Shown here in pieces: positions 44,476 through 53,827 of a DNA stretch of 64,000 bases (its first letter is position 1; every line of letters begins with the position of its first letter). The notes below the pieces were generated by a model. That model had not been told where the DNA came from, made no database searches, and was given only the letters and a program-made list of their open reading frames with translations. The position numbers and the translations under genes are program-made. The stretch spans positions 74,614-138,613 of the forward strand of contig CACYSB010000003.1 of assembly GCA_902777005.1 (NCBI GenBank), written 5' to 3'. Source of the stretch: an uncultured Bacteroidota bacterium. GTDB lineage: Bacteria > Bacteroidota > Bacteroidia > Bacteroidales > P3.

Positions 44476-44541
44476 AATCTGTAATCTGTAATCTGTAAAC
44501 TGTAACCCGTAACCTGTAAACTATATATAACCTGTAACCTT
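44476..44541 (+). repeat. Heptamer array 4 (GTAATCT then GTAACCC/T)
   Basis: Three units GTAATCT followed by about five units of GTAAACT, GTAACCC and GTAACCT, period 7, interrupted by ATATATA. It lies between the terminator and the end of the C25 protease gene. Confidence 0.85.
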
Positions 44542-46880
44542 TATTTCACTACAAGCTTCTTTGCGGTCACATTACCGGGGGTCTGGACCTGCACGAAGTA
44601 GATGCCGCGGGGCAGACTCTTGAGGTCGATGGTGCAGTTGCCGTCGACGGCGGTGTAGACGCCCACAAGGCTACCGCGGCTGTCGAGCAGGCGGGCACTC
44701 TGCATGCCGGTGGCAGCAACGGTGCACTGCGAAGTGGCAGGGTTAGGATAAAGACTGATGGCGGAAGCGCCGGAAGCCTTGTCGATGTCGAGGGTCGGGT
44801 CGGCATAGAAGAAAGGCTTGTATCCCTGGGCGGTGACGGAGATGAGGGTGTTGGAAAGCGTCTCACAGTCGTTGATGGTGACCTTGGCCACACCCATGCT
44901 GTTAGCGAAATCGGCACCAAGGAGTTCGTTTTCAACAGTGTCGCGAAGTGCCACATAGGCATAAGGGACTGTATTGATGGTCACAGCGCATTTGCCTGAT
45001 CCGTCGACCTTGCTTCTCACGTAGAATTCGGTGAGATCCCCGGCCTGTCCCAGCCACGGCATCATCGAGGGGTCGCCGAAAAGCTCATATATCTCCCAGT
45101 AGTATTTCTTGTAGCTATCGGAGCTGCGGGTGGCGCCCTGGACAGCCATGTTGCCGTAGAAAACCATGGCACCGGCGGTGATGGCATAGTCGGAGAAGCC
45201 TTCGTCATGGGTATGGAAAAGACGGTCGTACATGCCGAGCTTGTCGGACATATAGTTAGTGTTCATAGTGCCGTAGATATTGGCACGGACACCGACACTC
45301 CAGTAGAAGTCCTCAGTCCAGTAGGTGGAGTTGGTGGCTCCGATATAGGCGACAGCACCGGCATTGTTGGTGCGGCGGAGCAGGGCCTCACCAAGGCATA
45401 CGGGTTCATTGAACTTGCTGGAGAGGCAGCAGTTGCCAATCATAAACATCGGCTTGTTGTTATTGGTGAGCGAGTTGACCCTTTGGACAGTAAGTTCAGG
45501 CAGATACCATGAATTCCAGTAACCGTGGGCGGAATAGTTAACCCAGCCGGCGCCGGCGTTGTAGAGGGACATAAGCTCGGAGGTAGCTGTGCTACTCTGG
45601 CAACTTCCGGTTACAGTGACACCGTCGGGGGCAAAGCTGGTGTTGTTCTTGTAGTAGTAGACGGTATTAAAGCCGTTGTTGGCATTGACATAGAAGCGGG
45701 CGGCATAGTCCATGCTGGGGTCGCAGTACTCGTAGCCCTGATCGCCAACCCGGCCGTCGGCGACGCCACTGACAAGGATACCCTTGGAAAGGTAGGAGTC
45801 GTCCGGAAATTCGTATTTCTCATAAAGCATAATCTTGTTCAAGATACCAGCGACAGCATCCTTTGTGGTTGCAGAGATGCGACCCTGATAGCAGTCGGGG
45901 ATATTGTCACTGGCAGTCCACGAGACAAAGTAGAGGTCGGTGACATGAGCTTCGCCAGTGTTGATGGTACCATCAAAAGCGGGTATCTGGTTATGGTCGC
46001 CGATAATCATAAGGTAGGTCGGTGCGGGCTCTGCATCGCTGGCGTTGGTGTAGAGTTCTTTAAGGTAGTCTGCAATGGCAGTATTAGAGGTAAAATCGCC
46101 TAAACCATAAGTAACTTTGTCAACAATAAATCCCTGACGCCTTTTCCACTTGATGAAACTGGTGACTGTGGTACTGCTAAGGTTCGACGGTACGACAACC
46201 ACCATACGGGTAGGGGTGGCGGTACTCACCGACTTGGGGTTGACGAGGCTGTTGAGCGTGGTGCCGAAACTGAAGGCCGGGGTGTAGTAGCGCTGGAAGT
46301 ACTCCACGGTAGCGGCAGAATCGGCGTCGACATAGGTGACGGTGACGTCGGCTTTACGGCATACAACATACTGGCCGGTGACGGGATTGACACTCACGGG
46401 AGAGAAGACGATGCGTGCGAGACGGCGGTCACGGGCTATGCCTACCTCCTCAATCTGCGCGAGAGGCATGGAGACGAAGGCATCGGTATTGTAGACATTC
46501 TCGTCATATTGCACCACCATAGGGCTGCGGTCGCTCTTGCTGCGCGAGGGCTGAAGGGGCATCCAGTTGTAGTTGGCGTTGGACTGCAGGGTGTCATAGA
46601 CGGCATTGCTGACAGTGACCTTCATGTCTGAGCAGAAAGGCACCACAATAAAGTTGCTGAGGACAGGCAGTGCAGGACTGCCGATGGCACCGTCGTAGAT
46701 GTAGCCGTCAAGGTTGAGTGTGGTGTACTTGCTGTCGACAAGCGACACTTCGTCAAACACAACATCCGGGGTGCTGAAACTGAGTGACAGTCGCGAGAAA
46801 CTGTCCTCCTTAACTGTTTGCGCCTGTGAGGCGGCAATGAAAGTGGTCAGCAATAGAGCCGACAGAATTGTTTTTTTCAT
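44541..46880 (-). CDS. C25 family (gingipain-like) cysteine protease with T9SS sorting domain
   Basis: 779 residues. Signal peptide MKKTILSALLLTTFIAASQAQ. N-terminal propeptide-like region (25-210), then the C25 caspase-fold domain (MVVVVPSNLSS...MIIGDHNQIP). The catalytic histidine is in NYSAHGYWNSW and the catalytic cysteine in MIGNCCLSSKFNEPVC. Next come an immunoglobulin-like domain and a type A T9SS sorting domain (LYPNPATSQC...RGIYFVQV). Exported protease; gingipain relatives cut after Arg or Lys but the specificity loop cannot be read here. The first 71 bases overlap the 3' end of the pseudouridine synthase gene. Confidence 0.93.
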   Translation of the reverse strand: MKKTILSALLLTTFIAASQAQTVKEDSFSRLSLSFSTPDVVFDEVSLVDSKYTTLNLDGYIYDGAIGSPALPVLSNFIVVPFCSDMKVTVSNAVYDTLQSNANYNWMPLQPSRSKSDRSPMVVQYDENVYNTDAFVSMPLAQIEEVGIARDRRLARIVFSPVSVNPVTGQYVVCRKADVTVTYVDADSAATVEYFQRYYTPAFSFGTTLNSLVNPKSVSTATPTRMVVVVPSNLSSTTVTSFIKWKRRQGFIVDKVTYGLGDFTSNTAIADYLKELYTNASDAEPAPTYLMIIGDHNQIPAFDGTINTGEAHVTDLYFVSWTASDNIPDCYQGRISATTKDAVAGILNKIMLYEKYEFPDDSYLSKGILVSGVADGRVGDQGYEYCDPSMDYAARFYVNANNGFNTVYYYKNNTSFAPDGVTVTGSCQSSTATSELMSLYNAGAGWVNYSAHGYWNSWYLPELTVQRVNSLTNNNKPMFMIGNCCLSSKFNEPVCLGEALLRRTNNAGAVAYIGATNSTYWTEDFYWSVGVRANIYGTMNTNYMSDKLGMYDRLFHTHDEGFSDYAITAGAMVFYGNMAVQGATRSSDSYKKYYWEIYELFGDPSMMPWLGQAGDLTEFYVRSKVDGSGKCAVTINTVPYAYVALRDTVENELLGADFANSMGVAKVTINDCETLSNTLISVTAQGYKPFFYADPTLDIDKASGASAISLYPNPATSQCTVAATGMQSARLLDSRGSLVGVYTAVDGNCTIDLKSLPRGIYFVQVQTPGNVTAKKLVVK

Positions 46881-47583
46881 TGTTTATATTATTTTTATTT
46901 GTTTTCTCTATATTAAACATCCGTTCAATCTCGGCATTGGGGGCCGTGATGGTTAGCGGGGCATGTGTCACAGGGTGGTTGAACGATACGCTGCGGGCAT
47001 GTAGCGAAATGCTGCCGTCGGGGTTGCTGCGCGGCGCACCGTACTTGAGGTCACCTTTGATGGGACTGCCGATATGAGCAAGTTGGCAGCGTATCTGGTG
47101 GTGACGACCGGTGTGCAGGTTGACCTCAAGGAGGTGATAGCCACCGTCGCTCACAGCCAGGTGGCGATAGTCGAGGCTGGCGAGCTTGGCGCCGACGGTG
47201 CCTTCGGGTACCACACGACTCTTGTTGCGAGCCTCATCCTTGACAAGCCAATCCTCGAGCGTGGCGGCAGGAGCCTCAGGAGCCTCCTTGACGACAGCCC
47301 AGTAGCGTTTCTGGAAGTCACGCTCCTTGACCATCTGGGTCATGCGGCTCAAAGCCTTGCTGGTCTTGGCGAGCAGCACCACCCCCGATACGGGGCGGTC
47401 CAAGCGGTGGATAACCCCACAGAAGACATTGCCAGGCTTGCTGTCGCGCTCTTTGATATAGGCCTTGACGAGGTCGGCAAGGGGCGTGTCGCCCGTCTTG
47501 TCGCCCTGCGTAATCTGGCCCGGCATCTTGTTGAGCGCCAGCAGGTGGTTGTCTTCATAGAGTATCTGGTCCGCTATAGTCAT
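46810..47583 (-). CDS. RluA-family pseudouridine synthase
   Basis: 257 residues. Catalytic motif HRLDRPVSGVVLLAKT with the active-site aspartate, and the TGRHHQIRCQLAHIG signature. Converts uridine to pseudouridine in rRNA or tRNA. No S4 domain, which places it among short RluA/RluC-like forms. The last 35 residues (after IERMFNIE) are Asn/Lys-rich and not typical of the family. They arise because the frame runs 71 bases into the downstream protease gene, as if an original stop codon was lost. It overlaps the psd gene side by only 2 bases' distance. Confidence 0.9.
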   Translation of the reverse strand: MTIADQILYEDNHLLALNKMPGQITQGDKTGDTPLADLVKAYIKERDSKPGNVFCGVIHRLDRPVSGVVLLAKTSKALSRMTQMVKERDFQKRYWAVVKEAPEAPAATLEDWLVKDEARNKSRVVPEGTVGAKLASLDYRHLAVSDGGYHLLEVNLHTGRHHQIRCQLAHIGSPIKGDLKYGAPRSNPDGSISLHARSVSFNHPVTHAPLTITAPNAEIERMFNIEKTNKNNINNEKNNSVGSIADHFHCRLTGANS

Positions 47584-47585
47584 AT

Positions 47586-48245
47586 CTATACTATCTCTGC
47601 TATGGGGCTTATGCCGTTCTTAACCTTGTCCTGGAGGCCAACACTAATTGGGAAGTCAAGCGGCAGGAAAAGGTCTATACGTGAGCCGAACTTGATGAAG
47701 CCCATCTCTTGGTTCTGCCTCACCGACTCGCCTTCTTTGGCGTAGCACACTATGCGACGGGCCATAACGCCGGCCACCTGGCGTATCATTATCTTCTTGC
47801 CGTTGGCGAGCTTCATGCCCACCTCGGTACGTTCATTGAGGTCGCTGCTCTTGGGATAGGAAGCCACGAAGTAATTGCCGCGGCGGAACTTCACATACTC
47901 CACCACGCCGTCGCAGGGGTAGCGGTTGACATGCACGTCGGTGCCGCTCATGAAGATACTCACCTGCATGCAATCCTCCTTGAGGTAGCACTTCTCAAAG
48001 ACCTGCTCGATGGTCACTATGGTACCGTCGGCAGGTGAGATAAGCTCCGTCTCGTTCTCGGTGAATATGCGGCGCGGTATGCGGAAAAATGCCGCCACCA
48101 TCAAGTCGAATATCACAAGGGCTCCCATGAAGACGAAATGCAGCGCTGTCCAGTGGTGCACAAATAGCAGCAGCACAAGCCATATCAGGAATGTCACGCC
48201 GAACGTGAGCAGTATTATCGTCCTTCCTTCGCGGTGTATCTTCAT
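47586..48245 (-). CDS. psd: Phosphatidylserine decarboxylase
   Basis: 219 residues, the short bacterial type. Converts phosphatidylserine to phosphatidylethanolamine in the inner membrane. Two N-terminal helices (TIILLTFGVTFLIWLVLLLF) and the self-cleavage site GSRIDLFLP, where the serine becomes the pyruvoyl group. ISPADGTIV and DVHVNRYPCDG are typical. Lies 30 bases downstream of cdsA and 2 bases before the pseudouridine synthase, so CDP-diacylglycerol synthesis and its use for PE are co-transcribed. Confidence 0.93.
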   Translation of the reverse strand: MKIHREGRTIILLTFGVTFLIWLVLLLFVHHWTALHFVFMGALVIFDLMVAAFFRIPRRIFTENETELISPADGTIVTIEQVFEKCYLKEDCMQVSIFMSGTDVHVNRYPCDGVVEYVKFRRGNYFVASYPKSSDLNERTEVGMKLANGKKIMIRQVAGVMARRIVCYAKEGESVRQNQEMGFIKFGSRIDLFLPLDFPISVGLQDKVKNGISPIAEIV

Positions 48246-48275
48246 ATCTATTTAGTATCTAATATTATGATTTTA

Positions 48276-49127
48276 TTACAAACTGGGGCTGACAATTATT
48301 GCTAGGTAGGCATAAGCCACTGGTACTGCGATAATCAGACTGTCGAAACGGTCGAGGAAGCCGCCGTGGCCGGGCATTATCTTGCCACTGTCCTTCATGC
48401 CTACGGAGCGCTTAAGCATACTCTCTACAAGGTCGCCCAGCGTGTCGATGACACTGCAGATAAAGCCTAAAGCCAGCCAGTGATACCACGCAATGCCGGC
48501 GTTGAACAGAGGGCCGACAAAATAGGCCGTCACCAGCGTCACCACAACGCCTATGGCCGTACCCTCCCAGGTCTTGCCGGGAGAATGGCGCACCCACATC
48601 TTGTGCTTGCCAAACAGCGAGCCTCCCATATAGGCGCCATTGTCGTTCATCCAGACCATGATGAGCACCATCACCAGCACGTTGTAGTTCTCATGCAACG
48701 ATGGCATGAGGCCGAGCGGTATGGCGGCATAGAGCATCGGTACCATGGTGTAGACGGCGTCGCGGAACGGCTGTTCGCTGTGGCCCCACAGCTGAATTAT
48801 TGCAGCCACTCCAAAGGCCATAGGCAGCAGAGTAACGGCGACACCCAAACACATATACCCCATATTAGTACCATAGGCAACACCGGCCAGCGCCAGCAGC
48901 GCCGCCACCGTATAGACATAACCCAGCGGACGGCATGGTGCAGCACCCTGCTGCTTCACTATACGGAAGAACTCAAAGGTGCAGCCACAGGCCACAAAAA
49001 GCAGGAAAGCAGTAAGTATCACCGCTCCCAACATCTTGTTGCCTGTCAGCATACCGCTGTAGATGCTTCCAAGGAACAATACCACATATACCACTGCGCT
49101 TGCGGCGCGAACCCAAAAGTTCTTCAT
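48276..49127 (-). CDS. cdsA: Phosphatidate cytidylyltransferase (CDP-diacylglycerol synthase)
   Basis: 283 residues with about eight membrane helices. Makes CDP-diacylglycerol from phosphatidate and CTP. The signature (S-x-LKR-x4-KD-x5-GHGG-x2-DR) is clear: SMLKRSVGMKDSGKIMPGHG followed by GFLDRFDS. The ATG overlaps the ftsH stop by 4 bases, giving translational coupling. Part of the conserved rsfS-ftsH-cdsA-psd order. Confidence 0.95.
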   Translation of the reverse strand: MKNFWVRAASAVVYVVLFLGSIYSGMLTGNKMLGAVILTAFLLFVACGCTFEFFRIVKQQGAAPCRPLGYVYTVAALLALAGVAYGTNMGYMCLGVAVTLLPMAFGVAAIIQLWGHSEQPFRDAVYTMVPMLYAAIPLGLMPSLHENYNVLVMVLIMVWMNDNGAYMGGSLFGKHKMWVRHSPGKTWEGTAIGVVVTLVTAYFVGPLFNAGIAWYHWLALGFICSVIDTLGDLVESMLKRSVGMKDSGKIMPGHGGFLDRFDSLIIAVPVAYAYLAIIVSPSL

Positions 49128-51157
49128 GCTTCTTCTGTATTGCTTGTTTGCTCTATTGCTTTAACACTCGTTTCCTCCTCTATCTGTTCCCAGGGACGCG
49201 GACCGTAGATGCGCTCCAGATCCTCACGGAAGAGCACCTCTTTGTCATAGAGCTGCTTGGCCAACTCGTCAAGTTGCTCCCTATGACTCAACAACAGCTC
49301 CTTGGCCTTTGCATAGGCCTCCTCCACCATGCGGCGCACCTCACGGTCTATGGTCTCGGCGGTCTTCTCACTGAAGGGCTTGGCAAATGCATACTCACTC
49401 TGCCCTGTGCTGTCATAGAAACTGATATTGCCCACCTCAGGGCTCATACCATAGTAGGTCACCAGCGCCTGCGCCATCTTGGTGGCACGCTCTATGTCGT
49501 TCAAGGCGCCAGTGCTTATCTTGCCGTATACTATCTCCTCGGAGGCGCGACCGGCCATGAGGCTGGTCATCTCATCGAACATCTGTTCGTAGGTGGTTAT
49601 CTGACGCTCCTCCGGCAGGTACCATGCGGCACCGAGGGCTTTGCCACGCGGCACAATGGTGACCTTCACCAGCGGATTGGCCCAGCGCAGAAGCCAGCTC
49701 ACCGAGGCGTGGCCGCTCTCGTGATAGGCTATGGTATGCTTCTCCTGGTCAGTGAGCACCTTGCTGCGTTTCTCCAGACCACCGACAATGCGGTCTACGG
49801 CATCGAGGAAGTCCTGTTTCTCCACCTGCTTTTTATTCTTGCGGGCGGCGACGAGGGCAGCCTCGTTGCACACATTAGCGATATCGGCACCGCTGAAGCC
49901 GGGCGTCTGCTTGGCAAGGAAATCCTTATCCACAAAACCCTCGCTCTTCTCGTCGGTATTGAGCTTCAGGTTCTTCATGTGCACCGCGAAGATGGCTTTG
50001 CGCTCCTCGAGGTCGGGCAGCTCGACATATATCTGGCGGTCAAAACGGCCTGCACGCAGCAACGCCTTGTCGAGCACGTCGGCACGGTTGGTGGCTGCAA
50101 GCACGATGATATTGGTGTTGCTCGAGAAGCCATCCATTTCGGTAAGCAGCTGGTTCAGCGTGCTCTCACGCTCGTCGTTGCTGCCAGCGAACCCGCCCTT
50201 GCCACGGGCGCGGCCCACGGCGTCGATCTCGTCGATAAAGACTATGCAGGGGCTCTTCTTCTTGGCTTCCTCAAAGAGGCCGCGCACTCGCGAGGCACCC
50301 ACGCCGACAAACATCTCCACGAACTCGCTGCCGCTCATCGAGAAGAACGGCACACCTGCCTCGCCGGCCACAGCCTTGGCCAACAGTGTCTTGCCGGTAC
50401 CCGGAGGGCCAACGAGCAACACACCCTTGGGAATCTTGCCACCCAGGTCGGTGTAATGCTTGGGGTTCTTCAGGAAGTCAACCACCTCCATCACCTCCTC
50501 CTTGGCGCCAGCCAGTCCGGCGACGTCCTTGAAGGTGATGTTGTTCTGCTTGGTAGCGTCATACTGTTTGACATTAGAGCGGCCCATGCCGAAGAATCCT
50601 CCGATGCCACCGCCATTGCCGTCACCGCCCATCTGGCGGCGCGTAATGGAGCTCATAATCCAGAAGAAGAGTATCAGCATCAGCAAGGGGCCAAAGAAGA
50701 CCATAATTTCCTTCCAGGCGCTGCTGCGGTTCTCAATCTTGTAGCTTATATACTCGCCAGTCTTCTCCTCCACCCTCGCCAGCTGGCCATCGAAATGCTC
50801 GTAGGTACCTATGTTATAGGTGTAGTAGCCTTGTATGCCCTGCTGCCCTGTGAGAGTGCGCGTGCGCAGGTCGCCGTAGGAGACGGTGTCACGCTTGACA
50901 GCTTCCGCCTTGATGCGCACCTCAGCCACCTCCTGGTTCACCACAGTGATACTCTCATAGTCATGCCGCTCCAGTATGGGCTGCAGCCGTTCCCATGTGA
51001 TGGGCTGCTTTGGCGCATTGCTGCCTCCACCGAATAAAAGGAACCCTATGACTGCAAGCAGCACAAGGTATATTATCGTCATCGGCCTCATCTTGAAAGG
51101 CTTGTTGCCTCGGTTGTTCGGCTGCGACGGCTGATTATTATTGGCTTGTTGTGCCAT
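49124..51157 (-). CDS. ftsH: ATP-dependent membrane zinc metalloprotease
   Basis: 677 residues from the ATG at 51157 ([12 protein letters not shown]); an ATG three codons upstream is possible. Two N-terminal helices flank a periplasmic FtsH-ext domain. The AAA module follows with Walker [17 protein letters not shown], Walker [17 protein letters not shown] and the second region of homology [20 protein letters not shown]. The M41 protease domain has HESGH ([12 protein letters not shown]) and a distal aspartate. Degrades misfolded membrane proteins and regulators. Upstream rsfS is 17-27 bases away. Confidence 0.97.
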   Translation of the reverse strand: MAQQANNNQPSQPNNRGNKPFKMRPMTIIYLVLLAVIGFLLFGGGSNAPKQPITWERLQPILERHDYESITVVNQEVAEVRIKAEAVKRDTVSYGDLRTRTLTGQQGIQGYYTYNIGTYEHFDGQLARVEEKTGEYISYKIENRSSAWKEIMVFFGPLLMLILFFWIMSSITRRQMGGDGNGGGIGGFFGMGRSNVKQYDATKQNNITFKDVAGLAGAKEEVMEVVDFLKNPKHYTDLGGKIPKGVLLVGPPGTGKTLLAKAVAGEAGVPFFSMSGSEFVEMFVGVGASRVRGLFEEAKKKSPCIVFIDEIDAVGRARGKGGFAGSNDERESTLNQLLTEMDGFSSNTNIIVLAATNRADVLDKALLRAGRFDRQIYVELPDLEERKAIFAVHMKNLKLNTDEKSEGFVDKDFLAKQTPGFSGADIANVCNEAALVAARKNKKQVEKQDFLDAVDRIVGGLEKRSKVLTDQEKHTIAYHESGHASVSWLLRWANPLVKVTIVPRGKALGAAWYLPEERQITTYEQMFDEMTSLMAGRASEEIVYGKISTGALNDIERATKMAQALVTYYGMSPEVGNISFYDSTGQSEYAFAKPFSEKTAETIDREVRRMVEEAYAKAKELLLSHREQLDELAKQLYDKEVLFREDLERIYGPRPWEQIEEETSVKAIEQTSNTEEA

Positions 51158-51183
51158 AATTCCCAATTTCTAATTACTAATTG

Positions 51184-51549
51184 CTATTTTCTAATTGCTA
51201 TCTCTTCCCCGTCGCTCCACAGTTCGTCGAGGCGGAAGAATGCACGCTTGTCTTTCTGGAAGATATGCACCACAACATCGAAGTAGTCCATCAGTATCCA
51301 CTCTGCATTGTTGTAGCCCTCTATCTTGTGCGGAGCCATGCCCGTGGCCTTCTTCACTGTCTCGTACACGGCATCGCTCAACGCGCTGACGTGCGACGGC
51401 ACGTTGCCGGTGGCTATCACAAAATACTCTGCCGGAGCGCCGTGCACTTTCCTCAAGTCCAGCACTCGCACATCCTCAGCTTTCTTCTCATCCATTATCT
51501 GTGCCGCCAGCTTGGCAAGCACCAGTGATTCTTTTTCCTTATTTGTCAT
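51184..51549 (-). CDS. rsfS: Ribosomal silencing factor
   Basis: 121 residues from MTNKEKESLVL at 51549; ATG at 51567 (MEHNRTMTNK) is the main alternative. The frame open to 51639 overlaps tsaE and is unlikely. RsfS binds L14 of the large subunit and blocks subunit joining when nutrients are short. Seen: DVRVLDLRKVHGAPAEYFVIATG and the end WILMDYFDVVVHIFQKDKRAFF, which are standard. Sits between tsaE and ftsH. Confidence 0.92.
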   Translation of the reverse strand: MTNKEKESLVLAKLAAQIMDEKKAEDVRVLDLRKVHGAPAEYFVIATGNVPSHVSALSDAVYETVKKATGMAPHKIEGYNNAEWILMDYFDVVVHIFQKDKRAFFRLDELWSDGEEIAIRK

Positions 51550-51622
51550 TGTTCTATTATGTTCCATTTCATGGCCCATTCCGCGGCTCGGCAGAGCAAT
51601 CGTACTTGCTCTGCTCTCGCTC

Positions 51623-52039
51623 TTAAGAACGGTTCGCATTCAATACTCTCACCCCGTCATTCTCAACAATCTCCACCCTCACATATCGCTCAGGCAACAG
51701 TTCCTCCACCTTCTCTGTCCACTCCGTGAAGCAGTAGCAGCCACTGTAGAAGTACTCCTCGTAGCCTATGTCGTAGGCTTCGGCCACCGACTTCAGGCGG
51801 TAGAAGTCAAAGTGGTAGACAGGCTCACCCACACGGTCACTGTACTCATTCACTATGGCGAACGTGGGGCTGCAGACATTGTCCTTCACACCCAGCGCCG
51901 CACAGAGCTCCTTTATCAGCGTCGTCTTTCCCACCCCCATCTTGCCGAAGAAGGCAAAAAAACGCTCGTCGCTAAAATCATTCAGCAATTTCCGTGCCAC
52001 CTCTGGCAGCTGCTCCAAACTATGAATTTCCAGCTTCAT
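51623..52039 (-). CDS. tsaE: tRNA t6A synthesis ATPase
   Basis: 138 residues. P-loop FFGKMGVGKTTLIKELC, then SPTFAIVNEYSD and YHFDFYRL, all typical TsaE motifs. Works with TsaB and TsaD to put threonylcarbamoyl on A37 of tRNAs, the substrate MtaB (9.5 kb) later methylthiolates. A heptamer array lies directly upstream. Confidence 0.93.
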   Translation of the reverse strand: MKLEIHSLEQLPEVARKLLNDFSDERFFAFFGKMGVGKTTLIKELCAALGVKDNVCSPTFAIVNEYSDRVGEPVYHFDFYRLKSVAEAYDIGYEEYFYSGCYCFTEWTEKVEELLPERYVRVEIVENDGVRVLNANRS

Positions 52040-52108
52040 CTGTAACCTGTAACCCGTAACCTGTAACCCGTAACCTGTAACCCATAACCCGTAACCCGTA
52101 ACCTTTAC
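52037..52108 (+). repeat. Heptamer array 5 (GTAACCT/GTAACCC)
   Basis: About ten units of GTAACCT, GTAACCC and ATAACCC with a 7-base period between DUF4293 and tsaE. Same direction as arrays 1-4, though both flanking genes are on the minus strand. Confidence 0.9.
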
Positions 52109-52647
52109 CTAAGTCTGTCTGCCGCACGCACCTTCATCTCGTCCTTCTTGATGGCGCGGTGGGCAAGCACGAGGAACACCAGCGACACTATCGGGGCATA
52201 GGCGCCAACATACCACGTCACCTGCGGGTCAGCGGCATTCATAGCCTGCTCCACAATCTTGGCATAGGCATCCACAGCCCAGAAGAAGACCAGGAAGACA
52301 TACACCACGTTGAGCAGGAAGGCCACAGCAACCACGCGCATCTGCGCCACACGGTTCTTGTAGAGGAAGACACTAACCAAGGCCACGACACCCACCAGTA
52401 TGGCGAGCACCGTCAGCGGCCATGTCTGGAAACCGCTCATCTTCTGGCTGTACGTCACCGTTGCACCGGGCACAAACATCTGCTCCATCATGTCCGGGGC
52501 GTCCTTGGCGAAAAGGTTCAACTCCGCCTCCACGGTCTGCTCCATCGAGGCTATCTCCATGCTGTACTCTGCCACCGGCGTCATAAAACACAGTGCCATG
52601 CAGCATGCCGCCAGCACCAACCAAAAGCTCTGAATTCTCTGTATCAT
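52105..52647 (-). CDS. DUF4293 membrane protein
   Basis: 180 residues. Starts MIQRIQSFWLVLAACCMALC, the standard start of this Bacteroidota-only family, and has four hydrophobic helices with a periplasmic loop after the first. Function unknown. Linked in the same minus-strand run to the DoxX-type protein 18 bases upstream and to tsaE downstream, with the heptamer array between. Confidence 0.85.
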   Translation of the reverse strand: MIQRIQSFWLVLAACCMALCFMTPVAEYSMEIASMEQTVEAELNLFAKDAPDMMEQMFVPGATVTYSQKMSGFQTWPLTVLAILVGVVALVSVFLYKNRVAQMRVVAVAFLLNVVYVFLVFFWAVDAYAKIVEQAMNAADPQVTWYVGAYAPIVSLVFLVLAHRAIKKDEMKVRAADRLR

Positions 52648-52665
52648 TGGTCTTTTTTTTAGTCC

Positions 52666-53796
52666 TTAATCAATCTTCAGTTCACCGGCCTTGCGCCCTT
52701 TGTCCACCACCGTGGCGTTCTTGACGTACATGAAGCCGGGGTTGCCGCGCATCATGGTCTCGATGGCCGTGGCATCAGCGAAGAGATAGTCCAGTCCGCT
52801 GATGTCGTTGTCGGCCATCCAGGCCTGCACCTCCTCGGGCAATGCCGCGGTGAGCATCACTATCTTGATGCCGTTCTCCTCGGCCAGCGCCACAGCGCGT
52901 TTCACCTCCACCACACCCTTGGCCTTCACCTTGTCGATGTGGTGCACAGTAACTATAATCAGTCCATCCTCGGCAGGCAGGAGGTCCATGGCACGGTCTT
53001 CGCCCTCCAGGTCGAGCATCGAGAAGCCGGGGGCGGCAATCTCGCGCGGGTCCACCACACGGCTGCTCACCCACTCCCACACGGCGGCCCACTCGCTATC
53101 GGCCAGGCGTTCCATAAGCTGCGCCGACTCAAACTCATCGCTCTCGCCGGTCTGTGTGTTGCGGTAGGTGACATAGCTCTTCATGCCCTCGGCGCTCTCC
53201 AGGTCCATCATCTTGTTGCCTATCTTCCAAGGGCGGAAGTCAATGACCGGCTCGTGCTTTATGTTGTATATCTCAAACACCAGCATGGCGGCCACCGAGA
53301 AGATGAGGATGAGCCCGTCGCGCTCGAAGCGGCGCTTGCGGCGCAGGTTGCGCGTGAGGAATATCCACACCGTCGGCACGTCGAGTGCCACGTTCTTCCA
53401 GAATGTCTGCCAGTTGGTGAGCTTCACGGCGTCGCCGAAGCAGCCGCAGTCGGTCACCTTGTTGGTGATGGCGTCCACCAGGGTGGTGACGGTGAAGAAC
53501 AGCATCATAAGCACCAGCAGCCACGCCGACAGGCGGCGGTAGGCGTTGGTGATGAGCAGCACACCCACGAGGAACTCGGCGCATATCAGCGCCACACTCG
53601 CCAGATCGGCCAGTGGCAGAGCCCACTCGAAGGTCAAGCCGCCGATGCTCCAGGCGGTCATATATTCCTGCACCTTGAAGGCGGTGCCCATCGGGTCTAC
53701 GCCCTTGACGAACGACGAGAAGAGGAACACCAGGCCCACAGCCCAGCGGCAAACGACGTTCAACGTGTAGTTCAGTTTCGAATCTTTTATCTCCAT
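52666..53796 (-). CDS. BT_3928-like DoxX/MauE-domain membrane protein
   Basis: 376 residues. N-terminal four-helix DoxX/MauE region (WAVGLVFLFSSFVKGVDPMG) with a conserved DCGCFGD loop that could carry a redox-active cysteine pair, then a helix and a soluble C-terminal domain of about 180 residues resembling a thioredoxin-like fold without CxxC (LPEEVQAWMADNDISGLDY). Found throughout Bacteroidales next to DUF1599, as here. It may take part in envelope thiol chemistry. Function not known. Confidence 0.82.
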   Translation of the reverse strand: MEIKDSKLNYTLNVVCRWAVGLVFLFSSFVKGVDPMGTAFKVQEYMTAWSIGGLTFEWALPLADLASVALICAEFLVGVLLITNAYRRLSAWLLVLMMLFFTVTTLVDAITNKVTDCGCFGDAVKLTNWQTFWKNVALDVPTVWIFLTRNLRRKRRFERDGLILIFSVAAMLVFEIYNIKHEPVIDFRPWKIGNKMMDLESAEGMKSYVTYRNTQTGESDEFESAQLMERLADSEWAAVWEWVSSRVVDPREIAAPGFSMLDLEGEDRAMDLLPAEDGLIIVTVHHIDKVKAKGVVEVKRAVALAEENGIKIVMLTAALPEEVQAWMADNDISGLDYLFADATAIETMMRGNPGFMYVKNATVVDKGRKAGELKID

Positions 53797-53827
53797 AGTT
53801 CTATCAATTCTATTGTGTCCATCTAGT

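Noticed and set aside
49100..51037. 645-codon open frame opposite ftsH
   Set aside because: Shadow of ftsH; composition is that of an antisense frame and it spans the cdsA-ftsH junction.
35538..52108. Heptamer arrays as telomere-like ends
   Set aside because: They are short, internal and degenerate, and lie between ordinary chromosomal genes.
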